From: Pseudomonas sp. JM0905a
GTDB lineage: Bacteria; Pseudomonadota; Gammaproteobacteria; Pseudomonadales; Pseudomonadaceae
Direction of reading: 5' to 3'
DNA length: 64,000 nt
Assembly (NCBI RefSeq): GCF_014700075.1
Contig: NZ_JACXBU010000002.1
Location: 558,001 to 622,000 of the forward strand
Positions within the stretch are counted from its first letter, which is position 1. Each line of letters opens with the position of its first letter. Made by a program: the position numbers and the translations under genes. Of the stretch, positions 59,542-64,000 are shown piece by piece. The notes under the pieces were generated by a model. It saw nothing but the letters and a program-made list of their open reading frames with translations, had not been told where the DNA came from and did no database searches.

Positions 59542-59570
59542 AAAAAGCCCGGATCAGGTCCGGGCTTTTT
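59542..59570. terminator. Bidirectional terminator
   Basis: AAAAAGCCCGG (59542-59552) pairs with CCGGGCTTTTT (59560-59570). It ends the fimV-like gene on the minus strand and the urea transporter on the plus strand. Confidence 0.92.
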
Positions 59571-59588
59571 CGTTCAGGTTGAAACGTT

Positions 59589-61721
59589 TCAGGCAATCTT
59601 CGCCAGCAGATCGCGCGCTTCCTGCTTCTGCTCATCGTCACCGTCACTGATGACTTCGTTGAGGATGCTGCAGGCCGCCTCGATATTGCCTTGCTCGATA
59701 TAGGCCAGGGCCAGGTTGAGCTTGGTGATGTTCTCCTGGCGGGCATCCAGCTTATCCAGCTCTTCCAGGCTGACCATCGGATCCACGAACTCCGCGGTAA
59801 GCTCGTCCAGGCTCTCGGCCTGGGGCAGTTCCGGCAGGTCGCCAAACGGGCTCAGGGTGTCGGCATCCAGGGTCAGCTCGAAGACTTCCGGCAGTTCCTG
59901 CAGGTTGGTGGGGAAGCCCAGGTCGTCCTCCACCGTCGGGAAGGCCTGGATCACAGCGGCCTTGCGCTTGGGCTCGGCGGTCTTGAAGGGACTGACCTGT
60001 TCCCAGTCGGCGTCCAGCGGATAGCCGTCGAAGTCGGATTGCAGATCGTCGATGGGTTCGTTGCTCACCTCGGCCATGGCCGGACTCGTTTCGTCCAGTA
60101 CGAACACAGGCTCGCTTGACGCTACTGCCGAACCGATATCCGTATACCGGGCGACGATGGCGGCAAGGCGCCCTTCGTCAGCGTGGAGTTCGCGCAAGGC
60201 GGCTTCTTCAAGGGTGAAGGCAACCGGATCACGCAACTCACCCAGCACTTCCAGCAGACGGAAACGCAGGTCGAGGCGCTGAGGTTCCTTGTCAACGGCC
60301 GGCTGCAGCACAGCCAGGGCCTCACGCCAGCGGCCGTAGGCGATGTAGATGTTGGCGCCTTCCAGTGCATCGGACGCAATCTTGATGGAGGGAGTCGCGA
60401 CGACCTTTAGCGGGACTACGGCCGCGACAGTGGCAGCGACAGGCGCCGGTTTCGGCATGACCGGGGCAGCGGGCGGTATTTCCTCGTGGCGGTGCTGCAA
60501 GGCCACCTTGGCCTTGCCAGTGGCCTGGGCTTCTTCGAGCTCCTGTTCCTGGGCATCGCGACGGGAGCGCCGCAGCAGCACCCAATCGAGCAGGAACAGC
60601 AACACCAGACCGGAAACCATGATCGCCCACCAGAAGGGGCTGATACCGGAGTTGCCCTGCTGTACCGGAGCCGGCTGTTCGGCAGCCTGGGCGGCGAGGA
60701 TCACCGCAGGAACGGCGGCTACAGGCTGCGCTTGCGCTGGTTCGACAACCGGCGCAGCGGCCATTTGCTGGATCTGGTTGCGCAGCGCGGTCACTTCCTG
60801 GTCACTGCCGCTCAGTTGCTGCTGCATGGCGTCCAGCTTGGCCTGAAGCTCGGCGATATGCTGCCGCAGCTCCGCGCGCTCGGCTTCACCCTGGGCGATG
60901 CTGGAATCCACCCGCTGCTGGGCCTGGGTCAGCTCATCCAGGGTCGGACCAGCGGGCGTTGCGGCAACCGGAGCCGGTGTCGGCGCCGGGCTTTGTGCGA
61001 CCACAGGTACCGCAGGAGCAGTGGCCTGTACGGCGGCGTCGGGCAACAACAAGGATTGCCCAACATGGAGACGGTTGATGTCCCCACCCGGGAAAGCCTG
61101 GGGATTGAGAGCGTAGATACCATCCAGCATCTGCTGCTGGCTCATGCCACTCCCGGCGCTCAAGCGCTTGGCAATCAGCCAGAGGCTGTCACCTCGTACA
61201 ACCTGGTAGTGATTACCCTGGGTCGCAGCGGGCGCCGGCTTGGGTTGTACCGGTGCAATGCTCGCGGTTGCGACCGACGTCTCGTGGGCCGGTCTGACCG
61301 GAGCGGCGCTTGCGGTAAATGCCGAACCGGGTGGATCCAGCAGCAGGGTGTATTCGCGAAGCAGCTTGCCGTTGGGGCGAGCGACTTCGACGATGAAATT
61401 CAGGTAAGGCTCGCGGACCGGCTTGCTGGACGCCACGCGGATGCGGCTGCCGGAGCCACGGATCACCGGGCTGAAGCGCAGGTCGTTGAGAAAGATAAAG
61501 CGGTCGACGCCGGCACGCTCGAAATCATCAGCGGATGCCAGGCGGATCTTGATTTCGCTGTCATTGAGGTCACCGACCTCCAGCAGCTCGATCTCGGCGT
61601 CCAGCGGCTGGTTGAGGGCGGAGTGCAAGGTAATTTCGCCTAGCCCCAACGCAGGTACCAGGCCCGAGTACAGTGCAGAGCCGGACGCAAGCGTCAAAAG
61701 GAGCTTGTGAACCCTTGCCAT
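59589..61721 (-). CDS. fimV: FimV-like peptidoglycan-binding inner-membrane protein
   Basis: A 710-residue FimV/HubP-family polar organiser. It has a signal peptide and the FimV N-terminal domain (L-G-E-I-T-L-H-S-A-L-N-Q-P-L-D-A-E-I near 28-45), a LysM domain (about 170-230), a coiled coil (about 265-330), one membrane helix (about 363-385) and an acidic cytoplasmic part. It ends in a C-terminal FimV TPR-like domain (N-L-A-L-A-Y-I-E-Q-G near 675-684). P. aeruginosa FimV is longer, so this may be a shorter paralogue. The ATG at 61721 follows GGGGAGGAC. Confidence 0.88.
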   Translation of the reverse strand: MARVHKLLLTLASGSALYSGLVPALGLGEITLHSALNQPLDAEIELLEVGDLNDSEIKIRLASADDFERAGVDRFIFLNDLRFSPVIRGSGSRIRVASSKPVREPYLNFIVEVARPNGKLLREYTLLLDPPGSAFTASAAPVRPAHETSVATASIAPVQPKPAPAATQGNHYQVVRGDSLWLIAKRLSAGSGMSQQQMLDGIYALNPQAFPGGDINRLHVGQSLLLPDAAVQATAPAVPVVAQSPAPTPAPVAATPAGPTLDELTQAQQRVDSSIAQGEAERAELRQHIAELQAKLDAMQQQLSGSDQEVTALRNQIQQMAAAPVVEPAQAQPVAAVPAVILAAQAAEQPAPVQQGNSGISPFWWAIMVSGLVLLFLLDWVLLRRSRRDAQEQELEEAQATGKAKVALQHRHEEIPPAAPVMPKPAPVAATVAAVVPLKVVATPSIKIASDALEGANIYIAYGRWREALAVLQPAVDKEPQRLDLRFRLLEVLGELRDPVAFTLEEAALRELHADEGRLAAIVARYTDIGSAVASSEPVFVLDETSPAMAEVSNEPIDDLQSDFDGYPLDADWEQVSPFKTAEPKRKAAVIQAFPTVEDDLGFPTNLQELPEVFELTLDADTLSPFGDLPELPQAESLDELTAEFVDPMVSLEELDKLDARQENITKLNLALAYIEQGNIEAACSILNEVISDGDDEQKQEARDLLAKIA

Positions 61722-61991
61722 ATGTCCTCCCCGATCATCCGTAACCACGCAACTGGCTCCTGATATCCCACCCGGGCATCCTCGAAGCGACGTGAAATAC
61801 GTTGACCTCAACACAACAATGATAGTGGGTGGAGCTCCTTATCCATTCCACTCGAGACCTACAGCTTCGGGCTCTCCGCTCCCTCGCCCGGAATAATGGC
61901 AGCTGGCCACAAACCTGAGCTGTAGCTTACTCCACTATAGGAAAGATTTCGCTAGGGGCTTGACAAAAATTTCATCGTGCGATTTGCACGC

Positions 61992-63395
61992 TCAACGCCT
62001 TGCAGGACGCACGCCCCAAGCCGGCACGACGGCCATCATGAAGAGTAGCGCAACCAGCCAGAAGCTCTGCTCGAATGCCAGCACTTCGGCTGCAGCATCG
62101 CCGCCACCCGCTGCGTGGCGCCACTCGATAAAGAAGGTCAGCAGATTGACACCAAAGGCGCCACCCAGCTGACGAACGAATGTGATAGCACCCGCTCCCA
62201 GCGCCAGCTCTTCCGAGCTGAGGACGTCCAGCGCCCCCGTACTCATCGCCGGCAGGAGCAAACCGAGCCCCAGCCGGCCGACACAGGCCCAGCCGCAGAG
62301 CGCCAGAAACGAAGCCCCGTGCCCCGCCAACCCAAGACCCGCCGACGACAACGCGAACACCAGGAGACCGAACACCAGCATGGAGGCAGCCGACAGGCGG
62401 TCGCTCGCCCAGCCACCAATAAAGGACGCCAGCCCCAGCACCACGCCAGTCGGCAGCATCAGAAGGCCGGCCCTTCCGGCGCTATAACCCTCTACCGTCT
62501 GCAGGTAGAGCGGGATCAGGTAGGTGGAGCCATACAGCCCAAGGCCAAGGACCAGGGCGACCCAGCTCGCCTTGCGAAATGCGGCGTGGCGCCAGAGTTG
62601 CAGCGGCAGCAGAGGGCGTTCGCAGGTGCGACTGCGGCGCAGGAAGGCCACGGTGCATGCCACGCCAAGTAACCCTGGCAGCCATGCACTGGGGGCCAGC
62701 CAGCCGAAACGCTGGGCTTCGGCCAAGGAACCAAGCAAGGCGAACAGCGCAACGCTCAGGAGAGTGAAAGCTGGCAGGTCGACGCCTGGCGTGTTGCGGT
62801 CGCGTACGCTGGGCATCAGCCATTGGGCACCGGTCAGCGCGAGGAGACAGAGCGGCAGCGGCAACCAGAACACCGCACCCCAGCCGAAATGGTCGATCAG
62901 GTAGCCACCGATGGTCGGCCCGAGCGTCGGCGCCACCATGATGCCCAGCCCGTAGATGCCCAGGGCCATGCCACGACCGCCTTCGGAATAGACGCGAAAG
63001 ATCAGCACCATCGCCAGCGGCTGGGTGATGCCAGCGCAAGCCCCCATGACGATGCGTAGGGCGATTAGCTGCCAGGCCGATGTGGCCACCAGGGCCAGGA
63101 GCGATGCCAGGCAGAACAGGCCGAGCCCGAACTGCACCGTGCGCCGTGCACCCAGCCGCGCCTGGCACCAGGCTGCCAGCAACAGACCAGCCGTCATGGC
63201 GGCGAGGAATCCGGTGGAAAGCCATTGCGCCAGCGGCCGGCCGATACCGAAGTCGGCCATGATCGCCGGCAATGCAACGTTGATACTGGTGGAGGCGAGG
63301 ATCATCGCCATGCTGCCGAGCATCAGCAGGCCCAGCAGCCATTGCGGATAGCGGGCGCCGAAGCGCTCGTGAAGCGCCTCGAGGTCCTGCCCCAT
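61992..63395 (-). CDS. DHA2-family major facilitator (EmrB-like) drug exporter
   Basis: A 467-residue transporter with about 14 membrane helices. It has the DHA2 motif I-N-V-A-L-P-A-I near 38-45, G-R-P-L-A-Q-W near 51-57 and motif C-like G-P-T-I-G-G-Y near 157-163. Such pumps export drugs or organic acids with protons, sometimes with a membrane-fusion partner, which is not seen here. Its ATG overlaps the marR stop by one base, so the two are co-translated. Confidence 0.9.
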   Translation of the reverse strand: MGQDLEALHERFGARYPQWLLGLLMLGSMAMILASTSINVALPAIMADFGIGRPLAQWLSTGFLAAMTAGLLLAAWCQARLGARRTVQFGLGLFCLASLLALVATSAWQLIALRIVMGACAGITQPLAMVLIFRVYSEGGRGMALGIYGLGIMVAPTLGPTIGGYLIDHFGWGAVFWLPLPLCLLALTGAQWLMPSVRDRNTPGVDLPAFTLLSVALFALLGSLAEAQRFGWLAPSAWLPGLLGVACTVAFLRRSRTCERPLLPLQLWRHAAFRKASWVALVLGLGLYGSTYLIPLYLQTVEGYSAGRAGLLMLPTGVVLGLASFIGGWASDRLSAASMLVFGLLVFALSSAGLGLAGHGASFLALCGWACVGRLGLGLLLPAMSTGALDVLSSEELALGAGAITFVRQLGGAFGVNLLTFFIEWRHAAGGGDAAAEVLAFEQSFWLVALLFMMAVVPAWGVRPARR

Positions 63396-63832
63396 CAGAG
63401 GCGATCCAGGTTCGTCAGAATCCGCGCGTGAACCTGCTGGCAACGGCGCAGCTCTTCATCCTCGATACCGGCGAAGAGTTCCTGGCGCAGTTGGCTGGAG
63501 ATGGCTTCGATCTTTTCGATCAGGGGACGGGCCGGCGGGCACAGGGCGATCTTCTTCGCCCGGCGATCTTCGGCAACGGCCATGCGCTGGATCAGCCCCT
63601 GTGCCTCAAGGCTATCCAGCAGGCGGGCCAGGGTCGGGCCTTCGACGCCGACGCTCTTGGCCAGCTCGCGCTGGGTGGGCAAGTCGTCCTCGAAACGGGA
63701 CAGGTGCAGCAATACCAGCCAGCGGGCCTGGGACAGCCCCATGCCGGCCAGACGGCGGTCGAGTTCGGCGCGCCACGCGCGGGACATCTGTGCGAGCTGC
63801 ATGGCGAAACGGTGTTGATCGGGGTAGGACAT
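63395..63832 (-). CDS. MarR-family regulator
   Basis: A 145-residue winged-helix repressor (about 28-120, with L-A-K-S-V-G-V-E-G-P-T-L-A-R-L-L and the wing D-R-R-A-K-K). It resembles SlyA/MarR-type sensors of phenolic compounds or drugs. It forms an operon with the DHA2 exporter. A perfect palindrome stands 31 bp upstream of its start. Confidence 0.9.
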   Translation of the reverse strand: MSYPDQHRFAMQLAQMSRAWRAELDRRLAGMGLSQARWLVLLHLSRFEDDLPTQRELAKSVGVEGPTLARLLDSLEAQGLIQRMAVAEDRRAKKIALCPPARPLIEKIEAISSQLRQELFAGIEDEELRRCQQVHARILTNLDRL

Positions 63833-63862
63833 CGAAATTGACTCGGACTTCTTATACTAATA

Positions 63863-63876
63863 ATTAGCCAGCTAAT
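63863..63876. promoter_or_regulatory. Candidate MarR operator
   Basis: ATTAGC-CA-GCTAAT is a perfect inverted repeat upstream of the marR-exporter pair. Its size and position are typical of MarR autoregulatory operators. Confidence 0.6.
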
Positions 63877-63909
63877 CATAGCCGCAAGCCGCGAGCAAGT
63901 CCCCCCGCC

Positions 63910-64000
63910 CTACCACTTGACGTACTGGTCCTCGACAAAACCCCACATCCTGTCGATCTGCACAGGCGCACGCCCCGCCGGTCGCAGGGTGCCACTGAAT
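63910..64000 (-). CDS. C-terminal end of an unidentified gene, cut by the window
   Basis: The minus strand reads about 30 codons ending Q-I-D-R-M-W-G-F-V-E-D-Q-Y-V-K-W and a TAG at 63912-63910. The composition is coding-like. Too little is present to name the protein; the rest lies beyond position 64000. Confidence 0.5.
   Translation of the reverse strand, partial: FSGTLRPAGRAPVQIDRMWGFVEDQYVKW

Noticed and set aside
61975-61989. CGTGC-aaatc-GCACG stem after the DHA2 exporter as a terminator
   Set aside because: The stem is short and the T run starts 6 bases after it; too weak to list as a terminator.

Overview
The window looks like a chromosomal segment of a Pseudomonas. It is GC-rich and carries core genes in the order ligA, zipA, smc, GntR regulator, xdhABC, guaD, which I recall from P. 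aeruginosa. No rRNA or tRNA genes, IS elements, prophage genes or CRISPR arrays were seen. The one RNA gene is the signal recognition particle RNA, ffs, near the left end. The right edge cuts an unidentified minus-strand gene.

Layout. 1-2.8 kb: ffs, a chemotaxis receptor and an HU-type DNA-binding protein. 2.8-17.1 kb: a complete Tad/Flp (type IVc) pilus locus. It reads on the minus strand as two tandem Flp pilins, prepilin peptidase, an AAA+ ATPase not found in the classical tad set, RcpC/CpaB, the RcpA secretin, a small secreted protein, TadG, two TadE-like pseudopilins, TadZ, TadA, TadB, TadC and TadD. A divergent AraC-type regulator with a degenerate receiver domain stands at its head. 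17.1-24.8 kb: ligA, zipA, smc and a GntR regulator. 24.8-59.5 kb: a nearly complete purine-degradation region. 59.5-64 kb: a FimV-like peptidoglycan-binding protein and a marR-DHA2 efflux pair.

The purine region encodes a route from purine bases to pyruvate. Purines enter through Tsx-like outer-membrane channels and two NCS2 permeases. Guanine deaminase and 8-oxoguanine deaminase feed xanthine and urate. XdhAB, with XdhC and a MoaA for its molybdenum cofactor, makes urate. PuuD (membrane urate oxidase with cytochrome c), HiuH and UraD make allantoin. PuuE and AllA carry it towards glyoxylate and urea. Gcl, Hyi, GlxR, glycerate kinase and pyruvate kinase assimilate glyoxylate, and a urea transporter handles the urea. 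Allantoicase, needed between PuuE and AllA, is absent from the window.

The most interesting result is regulatory. Two palindromic operator families recur in the purine-region promoters. Class A is TTGTAyACAA (eight sites) and fits the FadR/FCD branch of GntR regulators. The GntR gene at 31758-32528 has one in its own upstream region. Class B is yTGACC-N4-GGTCAG (six sites) and matches the RutR operator of E. coli; a RutR-like TetR gene lies at 50320-50949. Both classes occur together at the purine permease, hiuH/puuE, Tsx porin and gcl promoters; xdhA has only class B. This points to a two-regulator purine/pyrimidine-responsive regulon that can be read from sequence.
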